Positions 9,314-17,691 of a stretch of DNA of 64,000 nucleotides are shown here, piece after piece. The position numbers and the translations under genes are program-made. The stretch is from Chloroflexi bacterium CFX6 (GTDB lineage: Bacteria > Chloroflexota > Anaerolineae > Anaerolineales > Villigracilaceae). The notes beneath the pieces were generated by a model. It worked only from the letters and a program-made list of their open reading frames with translations. It was not told the origin of the DNA and ran no database searches. Position 1 is the first letter of the stretch. Each line of letters begins with the position of its first letter. The stretch lies in the NCBI GenBank assembly GCA_030263595.1, contig SZPG01000010.1, forward strand, positions 1 to 64,000, read 5' to 3'.

Positions 9314-10204
9314 TCATTCGAATATCTCTCTTGCCGCCTCTTCGATGGTTGGAAACTGGAACTTGTACCCGAGCTCGAGCAGGCGTTTGGGCTGGGAGTA
9401 ATTGCCTTCGGTGAGCAGGACGCTCATTTCGCCGAGAGGCATCCTCAACAGGAATGCGGGAAGATGGAACCAATAGGGTCGTTTCGATTCCCGCGCCAGG
9501 GTTCGCATTAAATCGGCGTTGGAAGTGGGGCTGGGCGCGATCAGGTTGAAGGGACCGCGCGCGTTTTCGTTTTCGAGCAGGAAGCGCATCGCGCCGATGT
9601 AATCGGAAATGTGGATCCAGGGCATGGCTTGTTCCCCATCGCCGAACCTGCCCCCGAAGAACAATCGCACGGGCAGCGCCATGAGCGGGAACAATCCGCC
9701 GCGCTTCGCAATCACAACCGCATTGCGCGTGACGACGCGCCGCACGCCAAGGTCTTCGATGGATTTCGTCGCGTCCTCCCACGTCACGGTGAGTTGGGCG
9801 AGGAAGTCGTTCGCGGGGGGCGCGGATTCGTCCGCAATGATCTGGTTTCGCAAGCCGTAACGGTTGATGCCGGAGGTTTGCAGGAAAACGCGCGGGCGGC
9901 GCGCAGAGTCCTTTATGGCGGAGGCAAGCGCAAGTCCGGGCAGGACGCGGGAGTCGAGGAATTTCCGCTTCTGTCGTTTCGTCCAGGGCCAGTGTTCGAG
10001 TCCGTGTCCCGTCAGGTTGACGACCGCGTCCATTTCAGCGACGCGGCTGCCCCATCCGTTTGTCGTCCTGCCGTCCCATTGAATGTGATTGGGCGTTGCC
10101 GGTTTTCGGCGGGTCAGGATGAAAACAGTGTGTCCGTCCCGTTCGAGGGAGTTCGTGAGGGCGGAACCGAGAAAACCGGAGCCGCCCGCGATCAAAACGT
10201 TCAT
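9314..10204 (-). CDS. TIGR01777-type NAD(P)-dependent epimerase/SDR protein
   Basis: A 296-residue extended short-chain dehydrogenase. The Rossmann fingerprint GGSGFLG lies at residues 7-13. The stretch MDAVVNLTGHGLEHWPW and the C-terminal DUF1731-like region (PYWFHLPAFLLRMPLG, then YKFQFPTIEEA) are typical of the family that includes E. coli YfcH. The substrate is unknown for the family. The usual YxxxK catalytic pair is replaced here by the family's own pattern around residues 115-125. It is divergent from the HNH gene, with 94 bases between the start codons. Confidence 0.88.
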   Translation of the reverse strand: MNVLIAGGSGFLGSALTNSLERDGHTVFILTRRKPATPNHIQWDGRTTNGWGSRVAEMDAVVNLTGHGLEHWPWTKRQKRKFLDSRVLPGLALASAIKDSARRPRVFLQTSGINRYGLRNQIIADESAPPANDFLAQLTVTWEDATKSIEDLGVRRVVTRNAVVIAKRGGLFPLMALPVRLFFGGRFGDGEQAMPWIHISDYIGAMRFLLENENARGPFNLIAPSPTSNADLMRTLARESKRPYWFHLPAFLLRMPLGEMSVLLTEGNYSQPKRLLELGYKFQFPTIEEAAREIFE

Positions 10205-10248
10205 CGTTCACTCCGAGTGACAGGTTCGCAGCGTTCCCAAAAGTGGGT

Positions 10249-10277
10249 TTTACGAAATATGTTAACTGGCATATAAT
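10249..10277 (+). promoter_or_regulatory. Promoter of the HNH gene
   Basis: TTTACG (10249-10254), 17 bases, then perfect TATAAT (10272-10277). The start codon at 10299 follows after a short leader with GAGG as ribosome binding site. Confidence 0.7.
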
Positions 10278-10298
10278 CGTGCCTGTTGCAGAGGCAGA

Positions 10299-10802
10299 AT
10301 GCACGAACCAGTGCTGGTGCTTAACGCCAATTTCGAACCGATCAATATCTGTACCACGCGCCGTGCGGTTGGACTGCTGCTGGCGGGCAAAGCCGACATG
10401 GTGATGAACGGACGCGGTCACATCAAAACCGTATCGCAATTGATCCCGCGCCCCTCGATCATCCGGCTGGAGATGCAGGTTCACCGCCCGAGACCCCGCG
10501 TCAAGTTGACGCGGCGCGAGGTGTTTCGCCGCGACAATTATACCTGCCAGTATTGCGGAAAGCGCGACGGGGGCATGACGGTGGATCACGTGATCCCGCG
10601 TCACATGGGGGGCATGCACGTATGGACGAACGTGGTGACTGCCTGCCCGTTCTGCAACCACCGCAAGGGAGGGCGCAAGGTGGAGGAGTCGCACATGCGC
10701 CTGTTGCATCCGCCGAAGGAGCCGCCCGCCAGCGCCATGTATATTTTCGGCAGGCATTTGAACGAATGCCGGGAATGGGAACCGTACATTTCCGGCTGGT
10801 GA
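10299..10802 (+). CDS. HNH endonuclease family protein
   Basis: A 167-residue protein. The C-terminal half is an HNH zinc-finger nuclease fold: CQYCG (about 85), DHVIPRHMGG (HNH first His, about 102), TNVVTACPFCNHRKGG with the second CxxC. The N-terminal half (LVLNANFEPINICTTRRAV) is characteristic of a widespread stand-alone HNH family in Chloroflexota, cyanobacteria and Deinococcus. Its role is undetermined; a DNA repair or nicking activity is plausible. It is a single gene with its own promoter and a strong terminator, and shows no link to a mobile element. Confidence 0.88.
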   Translation: MHEPVLVLNANFEPINICTTRRAVGLLLAGKADMVMNGRGHIKTVSQLIPRPSIIRLEMQVHRPRPRVKLTRREVFRRDNYTCQYCGKRDGGMTVDHVIPRHMGGMHVWTNVVTACPFCNHRKGGRKVEESHMRLLHPPKEPPASAMYIFGRHLNECREWEPYISGW

Positions 10803-10810
10803 TCCCGATC

Positions 10811-10851
10811 ATAAAAGCGACAGTCACCTTCGAGGTGACTGTCGCTTTTAT
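10811..10851. terminator. Bidirectional terminator
   Basis: A perfect 19-bp stem begins ATAAAAGCGACAGTCACCT and has a three-base loop, giving T-rich 3' arms on both strands. It ends the HNH gene on the plus strand. On the minus strand the stop codon of the hydrolase at 10848 lies inside the arm. Confidence 0.9.
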
Positions 10852-11603
10852 ATGTCTATGGTCATAAAATCCCTTGCGAGGATGATTTCGCCCTGGAACG
10901 CCTTTCCGGCTTCGGCGACTAGGTCGCCTTTTGCAAAACGCCCCGTCGGATAGTGGATGAGATAAAGCGTCGCCACCTCCGCCCTGGCTGCGATCTCGCC
11001 CGCCTGTTCCGCGGAGGAATGTCCGTACGTCGCGCCGCCCGCTTCGTGGATGAGGATGTCCGCCCCATCCGCCAGGCGGACGGTCTGTTCGCACGGTTCC
11101 GTATCGCAGGAATAGGCAAGCACTTTTTGGGTTTGTTTGACCTCGACGCGGATGCCGATGGTGGGGACCATGTGATGGACGGGAGAGGAGGATATTTTGA
11201 ACTCGTCGTCGTCCAACACAAACGCCATCTCCGCTTCCGGCAAGCGGTAAAAGGCGACGGGAAAAAAATTGGGCCACTCCGCCCAACCGTAGAAGCCCAT
11301 CAGGTCTTCGAGACGATCCATGGTGAAGTGAAGCCCATAGATATTGATCGGCTTGGTCCTGCCCATCAGCCACATGCCCATGAGAAGAAGCGGGACGCCG
11401 GAAACGTGATCGGGATGGAAATGTGTGATGATGATGTCGGTCAGTTCGTTGAAATCCACTCCCGCTTCCTCCAGGCGGACGACCGGGTTGCTGACGCAAT
11501 CCACGAGGATGGAACGTTTCTCGCCAATGATCGCCAGGTGTGTGTTCTCGTGATCACGGGTTGGCACTGCGTTGGACGACCCGAGGATGATGACCTTTGC
11601 CAA
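10848..11603 (-). CDS. Metallo-beta-lactamase fold hydrolase (RNase Z-like)
   Basis: A 251-residue protein with the zinc-ligand motif THFHPDHVSG (about residue 60), later metal ligands (SCDTEP, about 166; HEAGGATYGHSS, about 190) and a terminal His in LIHY. The order matches the RNase Z/arylsulfatase-like branch. No exosite of true RNase Z was identified, so the substrate stays open. It begins 15 bases after the stop of the exporter gene and is probably the last cistron of that transcript. Confidence 0.85.
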   Translation of the reverse strand: MAKVIILGSSNAVPTRDHENTHLAIIGEKRSILVDCVSNPVVRLEEAGVDFNELTDIIITHFHPDHVSGVPLLLMGMWLMGRTKPINIYGLHFTMDRLEDLMGFYGWAEWPNFFPVAFYRLPEAEMAFVLDDDEFKISSSPVHHMVPTIGIRVEVKQTQKVLAYSCDTEPCEQTVRLADGADILIHEAGGATYGHSSAEQAGEIAARAEVATLYLIHYPTGRFAKGDLVAEAGKAFQGEIILARDFMTIDI

Positions 11604-11618
11604 GACGGTATCCCTCCA

Positions 11619-13055
11619 TCATAGAAATGGGAACGCCATTTTGATCAGCACGGGGGTAAGATAGATCTCGATCACCGCCGCGACCGCCAGCAATGGAACG
11701 ACCAGGCCGATAAAGACCCGGAACCAGTCGGCAATCGAAAGAAGAAGCGTCTCGCCGATGCTTTTATCGGTATTGGGCGAGACCAGCACAGCGCCCACTC
11801 GCAACATTGACGCAGTGGCAAGGACGACCGCCGTCAATTCGAACAATCCGTGCGGCAATATCCCCACCAGGAAGGTAAGGAGCGGAGAAAAACCGATCAG
11901 TTGCGCCGCGCCCAAAACCCCGCCTACCAGCGCAAAGTTGAACAAATACAACGCCAGACCGAGCGTGCCGAAGGAGATCAGCCCCATTAACAGGAAGACG
12001 ACCGTCGTCCGCGCGTTGTAGAAGAACAGCAGCGGCGCGGGCAGCTGGCTCCCCAATTGATCGAGATTGACCAGGTTGTTCTCCACGAAGGATTTGAAGT
12101 CCTCCGCGCGCTCCGGCGAAAACTCGATGTAGGCTGGCACGTTGACGACCACCCAGGCGTAGGCGAAGAAGATGGCGACCACGCCCAAAACGACCACGAT
12201 CACGAGGGGCAGTTTCAATTGCCGCAGGGTGAGGGGGATCTCCACGCGATACCAATCGGCGAACGATTTTGCCCCGCCCACAAAACGGTCGCGGAAGACG
12301 CGGTAAACGTTCCTGATATTCAGGGTGTCAATCTCGCGCCCCAGCAGGTACTCGCGTTTGAAATGGGCAAGCCCGAGGCGCACCAATAGACCCGAGAGCA
12401 GCGTCACGGCGACGATCGCGAACCACAACACGTCCTCGTTGCCCCAGAAGATCAGGATGGTCTCGCCCTGCAGGAGGAACGCCACAGGGACGACGACGAA
12501 CGAAGCCATCAGGTTCGCGGAACGGATCGTCGTCGCCTGCACCGAGATCACGATCGCCGAACTGACCATCAGAACCGCGTGGGCAAAGGTCAGCAAAAAG
12601 ATCAATGTCAGCATGTAGAGGCTTGGAAACTGCACGTCCCGCCGCGAGACCAGGATCAGGTAGATGCCCATGGACAGGTAACTGAACACCAGCGGCGTGG
12701 CGATCCCCACGAGCAGTTTGCCGAGATACAATTGTTTGTCATCCAAAGGGGAGGAAAGCAGCGGTTCGATGGTGCCGCGTTCCTTTTCCCCCACGAACGC
12801 CTCCAGCGCGACCACCAGCGTGAACGACAGCGGAAAGAATCCGATCACCAGGATCGCAAACGGGATCAAATTATCCAGGATCAAGTCCCCGCCGAAACGG
12901 TTCATAAAATTGACCGCCTGCCGCGTGGTGTCGTCCGCGATGAACGGAAACACCGAAACCAGCAAAGCCATCGGGACGACAATGCGCCAGTCTCGAAACT
13001 GATCCGTGAATTCGCGCCGCGCCACCAGCCAGATCGCATCCCAATTACGACGCAT
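11619..13055 (-). CDS. ABC-2 permease fused to a SpoIIM-like membrane domain
   Basis: A 478-residue integral membrane protein. The N-terminal half (about 1-225) is an ABC-2/NosY-type exporter subunit: a cytosolic start ARREFTDQFRDWR, a first membrane segment, a conserved GEKERGTIEPLLSSP amphipathic region, then about five membrane helices. The C-terminal half (about 255-478) resembles stage II sporulation protein M/DUF95: an extracellular FVENNLVNL stretch, then LGILPHGLFELTAV-like membrane motif and several helices. The pair with the ATPase (stop/start overlap of 11 bases) makes a complete exporter. The substrate is unknown. SpoIIM homologues in non-sporulating bacteria are common, but the fusion is notable. 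Confidence 0.82.
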   Translation of the reverse strand: MRRNWDAIWLVARREFTDQFRDWRIVVPMALLVSVFPFIADDTTRQAVNFMNRFGGDLILDNLIPFAILVIGFFPLSFTLVVALEAFVGEKERGTIEPLLSSPLDDKQLYLGKLLVGIATPLVFSYLSMGIYLILVSRRDVQFPSLYMLTLIFLLTFAHAVLMVSSAIVISVQATTIRSANLMASFVVVPVAFLLQGETILIFWGNEDVLWFAIVAVTLLSGLLVRLGLAHFKREYLLGREIDTLNIRNVYRVFRDRFVGGAKSFADWYRVEIPLTLRQLKLPLVIVVVLGVVAIFFAYAWVVVNVPAYIEFSPERAEDFKSFVENNLVNLDQLGSQLPAPLLFFYNARTTVVFLLMGLISFGTLGLALYLFNFALVGGVLGAAQLIGFSPLLTFLVGILPHGLFELTAVVLATASMLRVGAVLVSPNTDKSIGETLLLSIADWFRVFIGLVVPLLAVAAVIEIYLTPVLIKMAFPFL

Positions 13056-13983
13056 ACGCCACCCCCTGCGCTTCCGCCATGGTCTTCAGATACACCTGTT
13101 CCAATTTTCTCGAAACTTCCTGGAAGGAAACGAGCGGCGCGTTGCGGGAGGTCAACGCGCGCACGATCTTCGGGTTGACGACCTGCGGCGCTTCGACCCT
13201 GAACCGTAAACTGGTCCCGCTTCGATAAGCCAGTTCCACACCCTCGGGCAGGTCCAACTCACCCGCGTCGAAGGGCTCGGAGAACTTCGCCTCATATTCC
13301 ACGGGACCCAACACCCTTCGCTTCAATTCCTCCAGCGACCCGTTCAACAGGATCCGGCCGCGATAGATGACCGCGATGGTATCCGCCAGCGCCTCCGCCT
13401 CGGCAAGGTTGTGCGTGCATATAATGATCGTCCGCTGGGAGGAACGCAGCCGCGCGATCTCGCTTCGCACCAACTGGGCGGATTCCGGATCCATCGCCGA
13501 GGTCGGCTCATCGAGCAGCAACACGGACGGGTCGTGGATCAGGGCGCGCGCCAGCGCCAGTTTTTGTTTCATGCCCTTCGAGTATTCGCCGGAACGCCGG
13601 CGCGCCGCTTCTGCCAGTCCGAAGTATTCGAGCAGGTATTGAGTGCGTTTTCTGCGTTTACCGGGATCCAAGCCGTACACCTTGCCGAAAAACTCGAGAT
13701 ATTCCTCGCCGGTCATACGCACGTACAGACCGTGCTGTTCCGTCAACACGCCGACGTTGGCGCGCGTTTCATGCGAGTTCTTCATCACGTCATATCCAGC
13801 GACTCTCGCCCAGCCGCGCGTCGGGCTGAGGAGCGCGGTCAACATGCGGACAGTCGTCGTCTTACCGGCGCCGTTCTGTCCCAGTAAAGTCAGAATTTGT
13901 CCGGGGCGGACCGTCAACGACACTCCCTCCACAGCCCAAAAATCCCCGTTGTATTTCTTGCTCAGGTCTTCACATTCGATCAT
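13045..13983 (-). CDS. ABC exporter ATP-binding protein
   Basis: A 312-residue ATPase energising the adjacent ABC-2/SpoIIM permease. Walker A GQNGAGKTT lies near residue 35, the signature appears as YSKGMKQK (a common exporter variant of LSGGQ), Walker B is VLLLDEPTSAMDP, and the switch His is in CTHN. A C-terminal extension of about 80 residues follows the nucleotide-binding fold, as in CcmA/NatA-like exporters. It overlaps the next gene by 11 bases. A 90-base gap separates it from lgt upstream. Confidence 0.93.
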   Translation of the reverse strand: MIECEDLSKKYNGDFWAVEGVSLTVRPGQILTLLGQNGAGKTTTVRMLTALLSPTRGWARVAGYDVMKNSHETRANVGVLTEQHGLYVRMTGEEYLEFFGKVYGLDPGKRRKRTQYLLEYFGLAEAARRRSGEYSKGMKQKLALARALIHDPSVLLLDEPTSAMDPESAQLVRSEIARLRSSQRTIIICTHNLAEAEALADTIAVIYRGRILLNGSLEELKRRVLGPVEYEAKFSEPFDAGELDLPEGVELAYRSGTSLRFRVEAPQVVNPKIVRALTSRNAPLVSFQEVSRKLEQVYLKTMAEAQGVAYAS

Positions 13984-14073
13984 TTTAACTCTCTCGTTTC
14001 GAGCATAGCATAGACAGATTCATGGTCAATAAGACAAGGGTCATCCCACGCATCTTATCATTAACCAGGGAAT

Positions 14074-14856
14074 TTAAGCCTTACGATGACGCAAATACAA
14101 CGTCGCCCCCGCGCATAACGCGACGACAGCCATGACGGTCTGATTGATGTTGATTCCCCCGACGAGCGAAGCGTCGAGACGCAAAAAGTCCAAAAGGAAG
14201 CGTCCGAGCGGGTAGACGACCAGGTAGGCGAGGAAGATGTCGCCGTTTTTCAAGGACCCGGCAAATCGGCGGGAAATCCACAGCAGCAGGAACAGATTCA
14301 TCAGGTTCCACAGGGATTCGTACAGGAACAGCGGATGATAGTATTCCACGTTCTGGTAATTCGCGAGACGATGGGCGGGGTCAATGTAAATTTTCCACGG
14401 GAGGTTCGTGGGCGCGCCGTAGAGTTCCTGGTTGACAAAGTTCCCCCAACGGCCGATCGCCTGCCCCAGCGCAAGGCTCGGCGAAGCGATGTCGGTCCAC
14501 TCGGCAAAGTTGACGCCGGTCCTGCGGGAATAGAAATACAACGCGATCAATCCGCCGATGACCGCGCCGGGGATTCCCAGCCCGCCCTTCCAGACCGCCA
14601 GCGCGTCGAGCGGATGCGAAAGATACCAACTCGTTGTGACGCCACTCGAAGGCGAGGGGGTCAGGATGTGCCATATCCGCGCGCCGACGATGCCGCCGAT
14701 CAACAAATAGATGAACAGATCCCAAACGATTTCGGGATCGTAGCCGCGCCGCTTCGCCTCCCTGGTTGCCAGGAACGCGCCCGCCACCGCGCCGCCCATC
14801 AGGATAATTCCGTAAAAACGTACAAAGAAAGGACCAACGCTAAAGCCTTCGGGCAT
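14074..14856 (-). CDS. lgt: Prolipoprotein diacylglyceryl transferase
   Basis: Transfers diacylglycerol from phosphatidylglycerol to the lipobox cysteine of prolipoproteins in the plasma membrane; it is the first step before LspA (29306-29854). It has 260 residues and about seven membrane helices, with the family signature GRWGNFVNQELYG near residue 135, an early YGIILMGG motif and the late arginine-containing YPLGRFLLDFLR. It follows the CDP-alcohol transferase by 8 bases at the end of the punA-ftsK gene string. Confidence 0.96.
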   Translation of the reverse strand: MPEGFSVGPFFVRFYGIILMGGAVAGAFLATREAKRRGYDPEIVWDLFIYLLIGGIVGARIWHILTPSPSSGVTTSWYLSHPLDALAVWKGGLGIPGAVIGGLIALYFYSRRTGVNFAEWTDIASPSLALGQAIGRWGNFVNQELYGAPTNLPWKIYIDPAHRLANYQNVEYYHPLFLYESLWNLMNLFLLLWISRRFAGSLKNGDIFLAYLVVYPLGRFLLDFLRLDASLVGGININQTVMAVVALCAGATLYLRHRKA

Positions 14857-14864
14857 GTTTACCT

Positions 14865-15497
14865 CTATTTTTGTTTTTTCATTTTCGCGCGCGCGAGTTT
14901 ACGCACGTGCCTGATCCGCTGTAACGCGGTGACGTTGGCAAAGACCGCAAGGATTCCAAGACCAGGATAAACCAGGTTGAAGACCAGAGCCGGGGCAAGC
15001 ACGAGATACCGCTCGGCGCGCGTGAGCAGACCCACCCTCGCTTCATACCCCAGACCTTCCGCCCGCGCCTTGACGTACGAGACCAGCACCGACCCCGCCG
15101 CCGCGCCGAAGGTGAGCATGCCGCCCGTCACGTCTCCAACGGTCAGGAAGTGATACAACAAGCCGCCGTAGATGATCAACTCTGAATAACGATCCGAAAC
15201 CGAATCAACGTACGCGCCCCAGGCGCTCGCCTCCCCGCGCAGGCGCGCCATTGTGCCATCCAGCGCGTCAATCGGGGTCATCACCGCGATCAGGATGCCG
15301 CCGGTCAGCAATTCGCCGCGCGCCAGGAAGTAGGCGCCCACCGTATTGCCCGCCAAACCGAGCATGGTGACCATGTTGGGCGTAAGCCCAAGCCGCAGGA
15401 ACAATCGTCCCAGCGGGTCCAGCACCCACTTGAACCACAACCGCAGGTAATCGGTGAGCGTCTTTCTCGATGATGTCGCGCCGGCGGATTTTTCCAT
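14865..15497 (-). CDS. CDP-alcohol phosphatidyltransferase
   Basis: A membrane enzyme that joins a CDP-diacylglycerol (or related) lipid with an alcohol to make phospholipid. The complete family motif D-x2-DG-x2-AR-x8-G-x3-D-x3-D is readable: DALDGTMAR, eight residues, then GAYVDSVSD (about residues 82-108). It has 210 residues and about six membrane helices. The ATG at 15497, with GGAG upstream and four bases after the ftsK stop, is preferred over a GTG at 15515. The acceptor (glycerol phosphate or inositol phosphate) cannot be decided from the motif. Confidence 0.9.
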   Translation of the reverse strand: MEKSAGATSSRKTLTDYLRLWFKWVLDPLGRLFLRLGLTPNMVTMLGLAGNTVGAYFLARGELLTGGILIAVMTPIDALDGTMARLRGEASAWGAYVDSVSDRYSELIIYGGLLYHFLTVGDVTGGMLTFGAAAGSVLVSYVKARAEGLGYEARVGLLTRAERYLVLAPALVFNLVYPGLGILAVFANVTALQRIRHVRKLARAKMKKQK

Positions 15498-15501
15498 AGC
15501 C

Positions 15502-17691
15502 TCACTCCGTTTCACCTTCTACCTCTTCATCCAGCGGACCCAACAGCACGTCGCGTTCCTTCCCGCCTCCCTGCGAGGGACCCACGACCTCCATCTCCTC
15601 CAATTGATCCAGCAAACGCGCCGCGCGCGGATAGCCGATCCGCAGCCGTCTCTGCAGCAAGGAAGCCGAAGCGCGCTGGCTCTGCCGGACGATGGATACC
15701 GCCTTCTCGATCAACCCTTCGTCCTCGTTCTCGTCCGGTTCGGTCAGCAGTTTCTCCCACGGAGGCGCCGCCGCGTCGCTTTCGCCAACGGTCTTCTGCC
15801 AATGCGAGATGACGCGCTCGATCTCCATGTCGGTGACGAACACGCCCTGCGCGCGGACCGGGCTTCCCACTTCCGGGTTGAGGAAGAGCATGTCGCCGCG
15901 TCCGAGCAGGTTTTCCGCGCCGGTCGTATCCAGGATCACGCGGCTATCCACGCCCGAAGCGACGGCGAACGCCAGCCGCGCCGGGAAGTTCGCCTTGATC
16001 AAACCGGTCACCACGTCCGTCGAAGGGCGCTGCGTGGCGACGATCAAATGGATTCCGGTCGCGCGCGCCATTTGCGCGAGCCGCACGAGGTTATGCTCCG
16101 TCTGGTCCGGCGCGGACATCATCAGGTCCGCCAGTTCGTCAATCAACACCACGATGCGCGGGAGAGGGGTTCCCTCCTTTTTGCGCGCGAGTTTGCGATT
16201 GTAATTTTCAAGATCGCGCGCGTGCGCGGCTTCGAGCAGGCGATAGCGATGCTCCATCTCGACGACCACCCAGCGCAGCACGCCGAGGATGCGCTCCACG
16301 TTCGTCTCCACCTTGCCGTACAAATGCGGCAGTCCGTTGAAGCGCAGCAACTCGACCATCTTGGAGTCGATCATCACCATCCGCAGGTCTTCCGGCGCGT
16401 TGTTCATCGCAAGGCAAACCGCCAGCGACGTGATACAGATGGATTTGCCCGACCCCGTCGCGCCGGCGATCAACAGGTGAGGCATGCGCGCCAGGTCCGC
16501 AACCACAGGCTGACCCGAAACGTCGCGTCCCAACGCCAGAGCCAGCGGCGCGCCGACCTTGTGAAACGATTCGGTCTCCAGCAGCGGGCGCAGGCGCACG
16601 TTCGATTGATGCGTGTTCGGCACCTCGATACCCACGTAAGGCTTGCCCGGCACCGGCGCTTCGATGCGCAAACGTTCCGCGGAAAGCGCAAGCGCAAGGT
16701 CTTTTTGCAACGAAGCGATCTGCGCCACGCGGACCTTGATCTGCCTTTCCTCCTCTTCGTTCGCGCCCGCCCGCTTCATAAAGCCGGGCTGCACGGCGAA
16801 CTGCGTCACGGTCGGTCCCACGCGGAAACCGATCACTGTTGCGGAGATGCCGAACTCGGCGAGCGTCTTTTCGATCATGCCGGCCGTCTGATTGATCGTG
16901 CGTTCGTCCGGGCGCGCGGCTTGATCCGCCAAAAGGATGTTCAGCGAGGGCAGCCGCTCATCGCGATAACGCGGTTCGACCTTCTTATCCTTCTGCTCGG
17001 AGACCTTCAGGGATTTGCGGAACTCAGGAGGCAGCGCGGGGGATTTCTTCCTCGATTCGCGCGGTTTCTTTTCCTCGGCAGCCGCTTCTTTCTGCGCCTC
17101 GGGCTGGGTCGCCGTTTCGAGAGGCGGTGTCTCCTCTGCGACCTTTACCAGCCACTTTTCGACCAGCGACCAGACGTTGAATCCGCTCATCACGGCAAGC
17201 AGCCACAACACGAACAACAACAACGTCCCCCACAATTCGTCCACGCGCCAGAACAACTCCGTGATGCCCCACCCGATGCGCCCGCCGAATTTGCCGGCTT
17301 CCGCGTCGAGGACGGAATTGCCTCCGATAGCCGCGAACAAGCCCAGGGTCAGGAAAGAGGCGAGTTCGAGGGCGAAGAGTTGAGTCCACGTGAGGAAACC
17401 TCCGCCGTGTCTCAGCAGGGAGAATCCAAAATATCCGATCCACAAAACGACGAGGTACGCCCCCCACCCGGTCCACAATGAAAGCAGACCCACCCAGGGC
17501 ACCAGCAGCGCCCCCTGGGTATAACCGCGCAGCGCAAGGAAGGTCATCAGCGCGAACGCGATCAAAACGATCCCGAAGATGTCGCGGACGAAACGCCCAA
17601 AGTGACGGTTGAAGATCACGAGGCGATCCAGCCAGCCGTCGCGCGATTCGGATTCGTATTCGCGATCCGCCGCTTGCGAACGTCTCGTCAT
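15502..17691 (-). CDS. ftsK: DNA translocase FtsK/SpoIIIE
   Basis: A 729-residue septal DNA pump that moves chromosome ends into daughter cells. Four membrane helices occupy about 25-180. A charged Glu/Lys-rich linker follows, then the FtsK motor: Walker A GATGSGKS (about 405), Walker B VVLIDELADLMM (about 510), the ATQRPSTDVVTG segment, and a C-terminal winged-helix gamma domain (about 660-715, ASLLQRRLRIGYPRAA) for recognising polar DNA repeats. The ATG at 17691 overlaps the stop of the S1-domain gene (ATGA), which fixes the start. Longer readings run into the S1 gene and do not resemble the family. Confidence 0.96.
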   Translation of the reverse strand: MTRRSQAADREYESESRDGWLDRLVIFNRHFGRFVRDIFGIVLIAFALMTFLALRGYTQGALLVPWVGLLSLWTGWGAYLVVLWIGYFGFSLLRHGGGFLTWTQLFALELASFLTLGLFAAIGGNSVLDAEAGKFGGRIGWGITELFWRVDELWGTLLLFVLWLLAVMSGFNVWSLVEKWLVKVAEETPPLETATQPEAQKEAAAEEKKPRESRKKSPALPPEFRKSLKVSEQKDKKVEPRYRDERLPSLNILLADQAARPDERTINQTAGMIEKTLAEFGISATVIGFRVGPTVTQFAVQPGFMKRAGANEEEERQIKVRVAQIASLQKDLALALSAERLRIEAPVPGKPYVGIEVPNTHQSNVRLRPLLETESFHKVGAPLALALGRDVSGQPVVADLARMPHLLIAGATGSGKSICITSLAVCLAMNNAPEDLRMVMIDSKMVELLRFNGLPHLYGKVETNVERILGVLRWVVVEMEHRYRLLEAAHARDLENYNRKLARKKEGTPLPRIVVLIDELADLMMSAPDQTEHNLVRLAQMARATGIHLIVATQRPSTDVVTGLIKANFPARLAFAVASGVDSRVILDTTGAENLLGRGDMLFLNPEVGSPVRAQGVFVTDMEIERVISHWQKTVGESDAAAPPWEKLLTEPDENEDEGLIEKAVSIVRQSQRASASLLQRRLRIGYPRAARLLDQLEEMEVVGPSQGGGKERDVLLGPLDEEVEGETE

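Noticed and set aside
15454-17481. A 675-residue open frame on the plus strand
   Set aside because: It is antisense to ftsK and reads as low-complexity Arg/His/Gln stretches, a codon-bias shadow.
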